Origin: a virus
IMG/VR virus record: IMGVR_UViG_3300036806_000141
Coordinates: 1 to 47,006 of that record
DNA length: 47,006 nucleotides
Reading direction: 5' to 3' (one strand)
A program made the translations under genes and the position numbers. Under the pieces are notes generated by a model that was not told where the DNA came from, ran no database searches, and saw only the letters and a program-made list of their open reading frames with translations. Below are positions 14,746 through 22,321 of the stretch, one piece after another; within the stretch, counting starts at the first letter, position 1, and every line of letters starts with the position of its first letter.

Positions 14746-15174
14746 TCAACAGGTTGTAACTACAAACGTTGATGGGTGCGCCGAAGCCGCGTCAATACTC
14801 TTTGTAGTTTTCCCCGTTTTTAGGGCCTTTACGCGCCTTTCCAGGACCGTTGTCGCGGTCTTTCGGTAGGGCGACTCGGGCGACAGGCCCTCAAGATGGC
14901 TTGCGACTCGGGTCATGTGTTCGAGCAATTCCAGCTCCTCGCGGTCGAAACCCGCCCGTTTCACCGGCGGCGGGGGTAGGGACAACGGTTGGGCGGCCTG
15001 GCCGTCGATCGTGTGGCTGTCCTCGCGTTCGGCCAGGGCCTGGATGGCCTCGGCAAGCCAGGCGCCTATGGTCATGTGCCGGGCCTCGGCGTGTTTGGTG
15101 GCCAGGTCGCGCGCCGCCGGGCGCACTTTCAGGGTCCATTTATCCAGGGCGGCAGGATTTTCGGTCAGGCTCAT
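14746..15174 (-). CDS. Ribbon-helix-helix-like regulator, 142 aa
   Basis: The N-terminal 50 residues read as a beta strand (WTLKVRPAARDLATKHAE) followed by a turn and helix (MTIGAWLAEAIQALAERE), the pattern of Arc/CopG or MobC-like ribbon-helix-helix proteins. The C-terminal half carries a Pro-rich linker and a helix pair (FDREELELLEHMTRVASHLEG, KTATTVLERRVKALKTG). The ATG at 15174 starts the conserved part; the upstream open frame is basic and repetitive. The first gene after the giant virion gene, it has a candidate operator half-site 12 bp upstream that recurs in the divergent region at 43848-43863. A regulator of late or lysogenic transcription is plausible. Confidence 0.55.
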   Translation of the reverse strand: MSLTENPAALDKWTLKVRPAARDLATKHAEARHMTIGAWLAEAIQALAEREDSHTIDGQAAQPLSLPPPPVKRAGFDREELELLEHMTRVASHLEGLSPESPYRKTATTVLERRVKALKTGKTTKSIDAASAHPSTFVVTTC

Positions 15175-15185
15175 TGGTCGGTCCT

Positions 15186-15197
15186 CAGTCTGTGGGT
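15186..15197. promoter_or_regulatory. Candidate operator half-site CAGTCTGTGGGT
   Basis: The 12-mer lies 12 bp upstream of the ribbon-helix-helix gene and is identical to 43852-43863, where it forms part of a full dyad in the other regulatory gap. A chance match of this length is possible in 47 kb, so the pairing is suggestive only. Confidence 0.3.
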
Positions 15198-15238
15198 GAC
15201 CGGACCGCCTTAACGAACGTCCTTCGCGTCGGGCAACT

Positions 15239-18200
15239 CTATTTCCGCGGCGGGGCGGTGAAGCGGGCGAATTCCTGCGCCAGGGTCTTCGCCGCCAGCG
15301 CACCACCAACCACCGCCCCGCCCACCTTGAGCGGTCCCGGCAGGCGCGCCCAGTTCCTGGCGATCAACGGCGCGAAGTCGTCGCCCAGGCCGACGATCGC
15401 CGACGTGGTGGCGCTGGAGCCACCCGTGCTCTTGGGCTTGGTGGTGGGCTCGGGGCCTAAGCCTTCCTCGCTCTCGGACGGGATCGGCTTGTCCGGGTTG
15501 GCGTTGGGATCGGTCGACCCTTTGGGGCCTACCAGGGTCCGCGCGGCGCGATCGGCGGCGTTCTTGCTGGTCAGGTGCATGCCTGCGGCAGCCGCCGCGG
15601 CGCTCATCATCGGGCCGCCCGGAATGGCGGTCATCGCCACCGCCGCCAGCGGCGCAATGAACATCTGATAGGCGCCGACGATCGCGTTGTAGTCCGCCGT
15701 GTTCGTCTCCGGCGAGCGCGACGTGAAGGCGCGCACCATTTTGTCCGCGGCTTCCAGGAAATACCCCACCTGTGCGCCGGCGGTGAGACTGGCGAAGCTC
15801 TTTTGGTATTTCTGGCTGGTGATAGCCTGGATCAATGGATCGAACGGTCCGTTGAGGCCGATGCGCTGGAATGCCAGGTCCGCCAGCCAACCGCCCAGCT
15901 CGCCGTCTTTCTCCCGTTCGTCCCAGGTTTGTCCGTTGAACATGGCTTCGCGCAGCACGGTGCTGACCATCGAGCCGGCCCAGAGCGCGCCCACGCCGGC
16001 CACGCCCTTGGCCGCCATCTTGGACAACACGGAGCCCTTGGCGCCGAAGCCCTCGGCGTCCTTGAACCGGCGCGCGCCCTCCTTGAAGAACCGATCCACC
16101 ACGTTGGTGTAGAACACGTAATTGAAATTCATCAGGCCCATGGCCAGGCGGCCAAACGGGTTGGCGGCGACCATCGGCTTTTCGCTGGCGGTCGGGTCCT
16201 GAATGACCTGGTTCACGAAGCGTGTCACCGCCGCGCGGTATTGTCCGCCGGCAACCGTGCCCTCCATGTCCTCGACGCTCGGCACATGGTCGTAGGGTGC
16301 CAGCCACTTGGCGAACTCGTTTTGCTCGGCGTTGGACAGGCCAAGATCGCGCAACTGCGCCTGCGCTTCCTTCACGCGCGCCGCCTTGCCGGACTGCAAA
16401 TCCACCGCCAGCGAATGGATGTAGGTGTGCCCCGCGACAAGCGCACCGCGCCGCTGGCTGTTGGTCAGCGCAGTCAGGCCGGTGCGACGAAAATAGTTCG
16501 TCATCATCGTGCCCAGGCCCTGGCTGTCGGTGTAGGTGGAGCCCACGCGGTCGTGCTGGATCGAGTCAAAGTGGCTGGCGGTGACCAGGCCGATATATTT
16601 CGCCGCCTGGTCGATGCGATCGGCTTCCGCGGTCCGCATGATGTCCCGGACAACAGATGTGAACGCCTGCGCGGTGGCCTTCACGCTGCCGGTGCGCAGC
16701 AGAATGCTCATTGGCTCGGCGATCTGGGTGAACACCGCGCGGGGCATCAGCGCCATGGTTCCCAGCGCGTGCGTGGTGTCCAACGCCCGCGTCATCGCGG
16801 TGCTGTCGCCCCTGCCCCGCCGGACCTCGCCCGTGAGGTTGTTCAGGATGCGGCGCATTTCAACGCCGTCCTCCGGCCGCATGCCCTTCGCCACCGCGGC
16901 CTCGATCGCGGTATCAATCCCCTCGCCGGTGGCACCGAACCGCTTGACGAACGCGATCTTGCGGTTGGTCGCGTTGAAGTAGTGCGGCAGCACCTGGTGC
17001 GGATCGGTGACCAGCCACTTGCGCATGATCGCGTCGGTTTCCGGCGGCAGCGAACGGCCGCGCAGCGGCTGGCCACGCGGGCCGCGCGTGTCGTATTCCG
17101 CCGGGTAGCCGGTGACGATGCGCTGGCCCCACTCGGTGGCGGCCTGCTTGCCCCACGCCTCGGCGATCGCGTCGCGGTGATCCTTGTCCGGCAGCAGGTC
17201 CTCTGCGGTCTCGGCCGGGTAGGCCCCGTTGCGCACGTCCTTGTCGTGCTCGCGCAGGCGCTTCTGGATTTCCCCCGCGATCTGCGGGTCCATGTCGTCC
17301 TTGAGCTGGTGGTATTGCGAGCGCAGCATGTCGGGGTCGTTCTCGGTGTCACGCTCGAACTGGATCGCCTTGGCCTTCGCAGCGTCCGCCTCGAAGCCGG
17401 CCCGGTCCGAGTAGACCCGATAATCGTCATACATCCGCGGGAAATATCCCTCGGTATAGGGTATCTCTAGGCCCGCGCGACGCAGGTCATAATAGCGGTT
17501 GTCCAGCATGAACCGCATGTCTGCTGCGAAGCGTTTGACGTTGTCCGGCGTGCCTTTGGGCGCCGCGGCGAACATCGCGTCACGCAGCGCCTGTTGGTCC
17601 GGCTTGGACAACTGGTTGATCGTGTTGTCGCGCAACGCCTTCTGGATGTTCTCGGGCAGCGACATAGTATCTTCGCGCTGCGTCATCATCGCGTGTATCT
17701 GCTCGGCCTCGCGCTCGGTCGGGTCCAGCAGGTCGTGTTTGCGGGCCACGTCGCTGTAGAGATTGTGGTCGCGCACCGTGTTGCCGCGGGTCTCCTCCTC
17801 GAAGGTCTGTCGGACCGTGCGCGCCGATCCAGGGTCGGTGGTCACCGCGTCGATCAGCGAGCGCACATAGGGCTTGGCGCCGTCCGGCACGCGATCGTGG
17901 ATCGTGTTCATCATGCCGCGCCAGGTGAACGTCACCGCGCGGGCGGCGTCGATCGCCCGCACGCGCCGCGTGAGGTAGCCAGGGTCGGAGCCCTTGGTCT
18001 GGTCAAACCCCAGACGCTTCATGCCGCGGGTGACAAAGCTCGCCTGGTTGTTGGCCCGGACGACGGTGGTTCTGAGCGCCTGTGTCAGCGCCTGGTTGCC
18101 CGCGGTGTCCGCCCATGCGGGCCAATGCGGCGGCCCCATGCCGCCCATCGACAAGGGCGAGCTGGCCGGTGTCCCCGCGCTGTAAAGCGCGTCCTCGCGA

Positions 18201-21200
18201 AGCTGGTTATGCAGGTTGTCCCAGGCGCTGAAAATCGCGTTGCGCTCGTCGCCCTTGGGATAGGCCAGGGCCAGGTAGCGGTCCGCCTCGTTGAGATACG
18301 CGGTTTCCGGCTTGGCGACGGCAGTCACATCACCGCCCGCGGCGGTGACCATCTTGGAGATGTATGCCTCGTGCGATCGCGCCAGCAGCTCATAGGGCTG
18401 CGCCAGATACTGCGGCGAGACCATCTGCGCCTTGCGGTAATAGTCGGTCGCGTGGAACGCCTGGCGGGCCTGCGCCAGGGCGCGTGCGTTGGCCGGTGTA
18501 GGTGCCTGCGCGGCGCGGCGTTCCGCGGTCATAAACGCCAGTGCCTTGTCGGCGTCCTTGCCGTAGATCGCGCCCATGAGCTGCGCGAAGGCGTGCGAAG
18601 ACGTGCCCGGCGGCGCCGCGTGCCAATCCGCCGGTGACCGGGACAAGAGCACCGCATTGCGCGGGTTGACGGCGAGGGCATCGGACAACGCGTGATCGAG
18701 GGCGTGCGTCCATTCGTGGGCGAACGAGTTGGTCCGACCGGGCAGGTAGATGGTCCGATTGTCGGGCCGGTAGATGCCCAACGCATACCGCCCCTGCCCC
18801 ATCGCGACCTCGGGGCTTTCCTTGCGGCCCACCCAGATGCTGAGTTTGCCGCGCAACCCGATCGCGTCGTCCGGCACGCCCATGACCTGCGCCATCCAGG
18901 ACAGGTTCCGGTGCGCGTCGGCGAGCTGGTCGATGATCTCGCGCGGATTGGCCCCGGCCTCCACGCGCACGTTGGCCAGGCCATATTTGTCCTTCACCGC
19001 GGCGCGCAGGATTTGCTGCTGCGCGAACACCGGCTTGGACACCATGCCGTCCGGGTCGGCGATGCCCAGCTCGGCGTAGACCTGGCGGGTGTAGGTGCTG
19101 GGCCGGTCGGTATGGCTCGGGTCTGCCGGCAGTCCGCCCTTGCCGGTCGGGTCGTAATGCGCCGGCGGCACGTTGGCGATCCGGTTGGCGTAGCCGTTGG
19201 GGATGTCTTGGAGTGCCGCGCTGCCCATGTCGGCGGCCTTGCCCAGTAAATTCCCCTGGTCCGGGCCTTTCCTGCCCTCTGCGACCGCCTTGCGGACCGC
19301 AGTCAGCACGTCGGCCGGACTGGCCTTGGCACCGCCCAGAAGATCACCACCCGCGCTCTGCCTGGCCGCCTCGGTGGCATACCGGCGCAGCACGTCGGCC
19401 ACCTGTGGCCGGCCCAAGGGCCTGGTCATGCCCTCGTTGTGGAACGCCCGGACAAACTGCTCGACCTGCGGGCTGATCGGGTTGAACGCGTCCTGCTGGG
19501 TCAGCACGTCGCGCACCTGTTGGCCACGCTCGCGCGCCTGGCTGACCAGCTCGACCGCGCGCACCAGGTCTTGGCTCACGTTGAACTCGGGCGGCACGCG
19601 GCCCGCCTCGATCTCGGCGTGCAGCTTGGCGAACGCCGGCGCCGCATCGGTCAGCGCGCCGGTGAGGGTCTTGGTGTTGTCCTCGGGCGACTCAAGCATG
19701 CGCGAGAGGGTGCCCTTGTCGCCGTAGGCTTTGGCCAGCATGGCACCCTGGATGCGGCGCACGCCCTCCTGGGACAACGCGCCCTCGGGTCCCATCACCG
19801 CGTTGCGTTCGGGCTCCGGCAAGGTGGCCACCCACGAGCGCACGAAATCGCGGTTGCGGGCCGCCAGCGGACCGCCGGCCAGGCTGTGGTCATACCGGGC
19901 CAGCATGTCCGCGGTCATGCCCTTGGCGTCGATCGCCGCCTGCTCGGGCGCGGACATGCGTGCCGTGGCGCTCTGGTTCGGCTCGCGGACAAACGCCTGG
20001 CGGTCCTCCGGCGTCATGTCGGTTGTCCGACGCCGCACAAGCACCGGCTCCTGCATGCCGGTCGTATCGAAACCGTGATCGTGGATCATCGCGCGGTATG
20101 CGTCGCCGCGGCCCGCCTGGTAGGCCGCCCGGATCGCACTCACGCGGCCGTTGCCGCTCTCGATGATGTTGTCCGGGCCAATGATCGGCGCCCCGCGGTC
20201 TGCCTCGGCGGAGGAGTGCAGTCGGGCCGGGTCCAGGTTCGCCGCGATCTGCGCAATCTGTGCGTCGCTGGCGGCGCGGCCGGCGCGATCGCGCGGCTGC
20301 AAGTCACCGCCGGCCGGTTTCAGGTCCGCCGCGTCGATGACCTCGAAGCGCGTATCTACCTTGCGTCCGGTGGCGGTGGCGACGGTCTCGCTGATCCCGG
20401 TTCGTCCAGGCACGTCAGGCCCAGCAACACCGGCTGGAGCTGGCGGGCGGGCAGGTTCAGCTCCTTGGCCAGGACGCGCTTCGCCTCCCAGCACCGGCTC
20501 CTGGCCTGCGGGTGCAGGCGACACGGTCCCATCGGTCCGAACTGCTGGAGCAGCTTCACCGCCAGCGCCAGCCTCTGGGCCGGTGACAGGTCGGACAGGT
20601 TCGGCAGGTCGTGAACCATCTACGGGTCGTCCCTCTGGTCCCACCACAGGAACACCAGATTGACCACCAAGGTTCCGATCGCCGCCCCCACCATTGACGC
20701 CAGGAACGTTGCCATTGGGCGATGGTGCCGGAGCCGCCGGCGTCGGTGCAACAGGTTCGACGGGCGCCGGCTCCGGCGGCCCCATGATCGGTTCGCGTCG
20801 CACCGGCGGCGGCGGAATTGGGGCAGGCTCTGTGACAGGCGTGGTAAGCGGAGCAGGGGCAGCGGCAGCGTCAGCGCGCTCTGAGGCGGTCTGGTAGGCT
20901 TGCTGCACGTCCTGGACCGCCTGGGCGCGGGCGGCCTCCCGCGGCGCCCTGTAGGCGTCCAGGGCGCGGGACAGGCCATGCGCTACGCCGGCATGCAGAA
21001 GCGGGATGGCGGCCCCCAGCACCGCTGCCTCGGCCGCCTGGCCTACGTCGATCGCCTCCTGCGTCCCGCCGGCGATGTTCAGGCCCTGCGCGGCCACGTT
21101 GCCGGCAGCCTGCGTGCCCGCCTGGACGGCCAGAGGGCGGACCAGGGTCCGCAGGCCCAGACCCGTGACCGGACCGCCTACCAGGCTCTCAGGCGTCGCC

Positions 21201-21745
21201 ACGCCGCCGGCGAAACTGCCGGCCAACGCCGCGGTGCCGGCCAACGCCTTGGCGCCCAGTCCGCCCGGCTGGTCCGTCCACGAGGGCATGCCCTCCAGGC
21301 GGGCGTTCTCCTCCATGATCGACTGGCGGACCTGCTCGCGCGGGCTCGCGGCGTTGATCGGTTGTCCGGTGTTCGGGTCGATCGGCACGGTGTCCGGCGC
21401 CAGGCGGCCCGCCACGTAGTTCGCACCGGCGCCCAGCGACGTGCCGCGGAACGCCCCGCCCACGTTCGCCGTGAACCGCTCCCACAACGACGGGTAGCCT
21501 TGGGAGACCTCCTGCGACTGGTAGGGACCGAAATCCGGTATGCCCACGTCCTGGTCGGACAACAGGGCGGACCCGGCGGCGGCAGGCGGGCCGGGAGGAG
21601 AGGCGCCGCCACCGCCGCCGCCGGGCGCCGGGATACCTACGTCGGCGTCAGACAACAGGCCGCCGGGCGCCGCTGTCTGTTGGGGCGATGCCGGCGGTAT
21701 CCCGACCTGGTCATCCGTGAGTAGGGCTGCGTCCAGCGGTGGCAT
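15239..21745 (-). CDS. Giant polyvalent internal virion protein, about 2168 aa
   Basis: This very large protein is probably packaged in the head or ejected with DNA, in the position of T7 gp15/gp16-like ejection proteins. Reading from the N-terminus: three copies of LL(S/T)DxxVGIP in the first 70 residues; Gly/Ala and Pro-rich segments; from about residue 462 a DdrB-like ParB domain (FEVIDAADLKP, LQPRDR, ESGNGRVSAIRAAY, PVLVRRRTTDMTPEDR); near 1009 a zinc-peptidase motif HEWTHALDH; and a long helical C-terminal half ending with hydrophobic stretches (GVGALWAGSMVSTVL, FIAPLAAVAMTAIPGG). This mosaic matches the polyvalent proteins described in phages and conjugative elements. The start overlaps the transglycosylase stop (TGATG); GTG at 21748 is also possible. 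Two small genes lie out of frame within 20356-20715. Confidence 0.8.
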   Translation of the reverse strand: MPPLDAALLTDDQVGIPPASPQQTAAPGGLLSDADVGIPAPGGGGGGASPPGPPAAAGSALLSDQDVGIPDFGPYQSQEVSQGYPSLWERFTANVGGAFRGTSLGAGANYVAGRLAPDTVPIDPNTGQPINAASPREQVRQSIMEENARLEGMPSWTDQPGGLGAKALAGTAALAGSFAGGVATPESLVGGPVTGLGLRTLVRPLAVQAGTQAAGNVAAQGLNIAGGTQEAIDVGQAAEAAVLGAAIPLLHAGVAHGLSRALDAYRAPREAARAQAVQDVQQAYQTASERADAAAAPAPLTTPVTEPAPIPPPPVRREPIMGPPEPAPVEPVAPTPAAPAPSPNGNVPGVNGGGGDRNLGGQSGVPVVGPEGRPVDGSRPAEPVRPVTGPEAGAGGEAAPAVRTDGTVSPAPAGQEPVLGGEARPGQGAEPARPPAPAGVAGPDVPGRTGISETVATATGRKVDTRFEVIDAADLKPAGGDLQPRDRAGRAASDAQIAQIAANLDPARLHSSAEADRGAPIIGPDNIIESGNGRVSAIRAAYQAGRGDAYRAMIHDHGFDTTGMQEPVLVRRRTTDMTPEDRQAFVREPNQSATARMSAPEQAAIDAKGMTADMLARYDHSLAGGPLAARNRDFVRSWVATLPEPERNAVMGPEGALSQEGVRRIQGAMLAKAYGDKGTLSRMLESPEDNTKTLTGALTDAAPAFAKLHAEIEAGRVPPEFNVSQDLVRAVELVSQARERGQQVRDVLTQQDAFNPISPQVEQFVRAFHNEGMTRPLGRPQVADVLRRYATEAARQSAGGDLLGGAKASPADVLTAVRKAVAEGRKGPDQGNLLGKAADMGSAALQDIPNGYANRIANVPPAHYDPTGKGGLPADPSHTDRPSTYTRQVYAELGIADPDGMVSKPVFAQQQILRAAVKDKYGLANVRVEAGANPREIIDQLADAHRNLSWMAQVMGVPDDAIGLRGKLSIWVGRKESPEVAMGQGRYALGIYRPDNRTIYLPGRTNSFAHEWTHALDHALSDALAVNPRNAVLLSRSPADWHAAPPGTSSHAFAQLMGAIYGKDADKALAFMTAERRAAQAPTPANARALAQARQAFHATDYYRKAQMVSPQYLAQPYELLARSHEAYISKMVTAAGGDVTAVAKPETAYLNEADRYLALAYPKGDERNAIFSAWDNLHNQLREDALYSAGTPASSPLSMGGMGPPHWPAWADTAGNQALTQALRTTVVRANNQASFVTRGMKRLGFDQTKGSDPGYLTRRVRAIDAARAVTFTWRGMMNTIHDRVPDGAKPYVRSLIDAVTTDPGSARTVRQTFEEETRGNTVRDHNLYSDVARKHDLLDPTEREAEQIHAMMTQREDTMSLPENIQKALRDNTINQLSKPDQQALRDAMFAAAPKGTPDNVKRFAADMRFMLDNRYYDLRRAGLEIPYTEGYFPRMYDDYRVYSDRAGFEADAAKAKAIQFERDTENDPDMLRSQYHQLKDDMDPQIAGEIQKRLREHDKDVRNGAYPAETAEDLLPDKDHRDAIAEAWGKQAATEWGQRIVTGYPAEYDTRGPRGQPLRGRSLPPETDAIMRKWLVTDPHQVLPHYFNATNRKIAFVKRFGATGEGIDTAIEAAVAKGMRPEDGVEMRRILNNLTGEVRRGRGDSTAMTRALDTTHALGTMALMPRAVFTQIAEPMSILLRTGSVKATAQAFTSVVRDIMRTAEADRIDQAAKYIGLVTASHFDSIQHDRVGSTYTDSQGLGTMMTNYFRRTGLTALTNSQRRGALVAGHTYIHSLAVDLQSGKAARVKEAQAQLRDLGLSNAEQNEFAKWLAPYDHVPSVEDMEGTVAGGQYRAAVTRFVNQVIQDPTASEKPMVAANPFGRLAMGLMNFNYVFYTNVVDRFFKEGARRFKDAEGFGAKGSVLSKMAAKGVAGVGALWAGSMVSTVLREAMFNGQTWDEREKDGELGGWLADLAFQRIGLNGPFDPLIQAITSQKYQKSFASLTAGAQVGYFLEAADKMVRAFTSRSPETNTADYNAIVGAYQMFIAPLAAVAMTAIPGGPMMSAAAAAAGMHLTSKNAADRAARTLVGPKGSTDPNANPDKPIPSESEEGLGPEPTTKPKSTGGSSATTSAIVGLGDDFAPLIARNWARLPGPLKVGGAVVGGALAAKTLAQEFARFTAPPRK
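20356..20619 (-). CDS. Nested gene inside the giant virion gene, 87 aa, unknown
   Basis: The frame is shifted by one relative to the giant gene. Its codons are almost all GC-ending up to about 20400 (for example CTG, GCG, AAG, CAG throughout), whereas the giant frame over the same bases has low GC3 and encodes a Pro/Gly-rich filler. The product looks like a folded helical protein: LSPAQRLALAVKLLQQFGP, WEAKRVLAKELNLPARQLQPVLLGL, then a Pro-rich tail. ATG follows the upstream TAG directly. Function unknown. The evidence is codon bias and protein-like sequence, not homology. Confidence 0.6.
   Translation of the reverse strand: MVHDLPNLSDLSPAQRLALAVKLLQQFGPMGPCRLHPQARSRCWEAKRVLAKELNLPARQLQPVLLGLTCLDEPGSARPSPPPPDAR
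20620..20715 (-). CDS. Nested single-span micro-membrane protein, 31 aa
   Basis: Same shifted frame as the 87-aa gene and immediately upstream of it. It encodes MATFLASMVGAAIGTL and onward to FLWWDQRDDP: one hydrophobic span of about 20 residues with a WW belt and a charged C-terminus. GC-ending codons dominate from the ATG on, and not before it. No Shine-Dalgarno is evident. Micro-proteins of this form can be toxins, holin-like or exclusion peptides; no choice can be made here. Confidence 0.5.
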   Translation of the reverse strand: MATFLASMVGAAIGTLVVNLVFLWWDQRDDP

Positions 21746-22317
21746 CACACCGTGAACTGCTGCTTGAGGCTCTGGAGTGCGGCCACGGTCGGGTCGACCG
21801 GCGGCGCCATCGGGTAGCTGGGCGGTGGCATGCCGCCGAACGCGAGAAGGCCAGGCAGACCACCCCGGTTGGCATCGGCGCCGGTCTGGTATCTTGCGGC
21901 GGCGAGCTGGTCATTGGTCTGCTGCGTCGGCGGCACGTTGGCCGCGGCTTTCTGCCCGCCGACGATCTGCTGCACATACGATTGCGTGGCCGCCGGCGCC
22001 TTGGTCACATCACCGGCGGCTTTGGCCAGGTTGCCCGGCCCCCAGTTGTAGGCGGTGAGCGCGCGGCGATAGTCGCCGCCGTTCTGCGCCAGGAGCTGCT
22101 GGAGGTAGCCGGCGCCGCCCTCGATGTTCTGTGCCGGGTCGCGCGGGTCTTTCACCCCCAGACCCTGTGCCGTCGCCGGCATGAGCTGCATCGGGCCAAG
22201 CTCGCCGGCGCGTCCTGTGGCGTTGGTCGCGCCACTCTCGGCCTGCGCGAGACGTAAGAGGATGGCCGGGTCCAGGTGGTGGCGCTTCGCGGCCTCGGCG
22301 ATCAGGTCTTCGAACAT
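21745..22317 (-). CDS. Virion-associated lytic transglycosylase (SLT domain), 190 aa
   Basis: This is a Slt/GH23-type peptidoglycan lyase. Catalytic Glu27 lies in LRLAQAESGATN, followed by ELGPMQLMPATAQGLG (39-54), then AYNWGPGN near 83-90, the three motifs of the family. The C-terminal third is Gln/Ala/Pro-rich and disordered. It lies between the 520-aa virion protein and the giant protein and presumably opens the cell wall locally during DNA ejection. In T7 the equivalent domain is part of gp16; here it is a separate gene. The ATG at 22317 is where the conserved sequence begins; the longer upstream frame is Arg-rich noise. Confidence 0.88.
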   Translation of the reverse strand: MFEDLIAEAAKRHHLDPAILLRLAQAESGATNATGRAGELGPMQLMPATAQGLGVKDPRDPAQNIEGGAGYLQQLLAQNGGDYRRALTAYNWGPGNLAKAAGDVTKAPAATQSYVQQIVGGQKAAANVPPTQQTNDQLAAARYQTGADANRGGLPGLLAFGGMPPPSYPMAPPVDPTVAALQSLKQQFTV

Positions 22318-22321
22318 GGCT

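Noticed and set aside
15575-17470. Long plus-strand open frame (631 codons) opposite the giant virion gene
   Set aside because: It is antisense to a strongly supported gene; the product is His/Gly/Arg/Leu-biased without domains, as expected for an antisense shadow in GC-rich DNA. Other long plus-strand frames over the late operon were rejected for the same reason.
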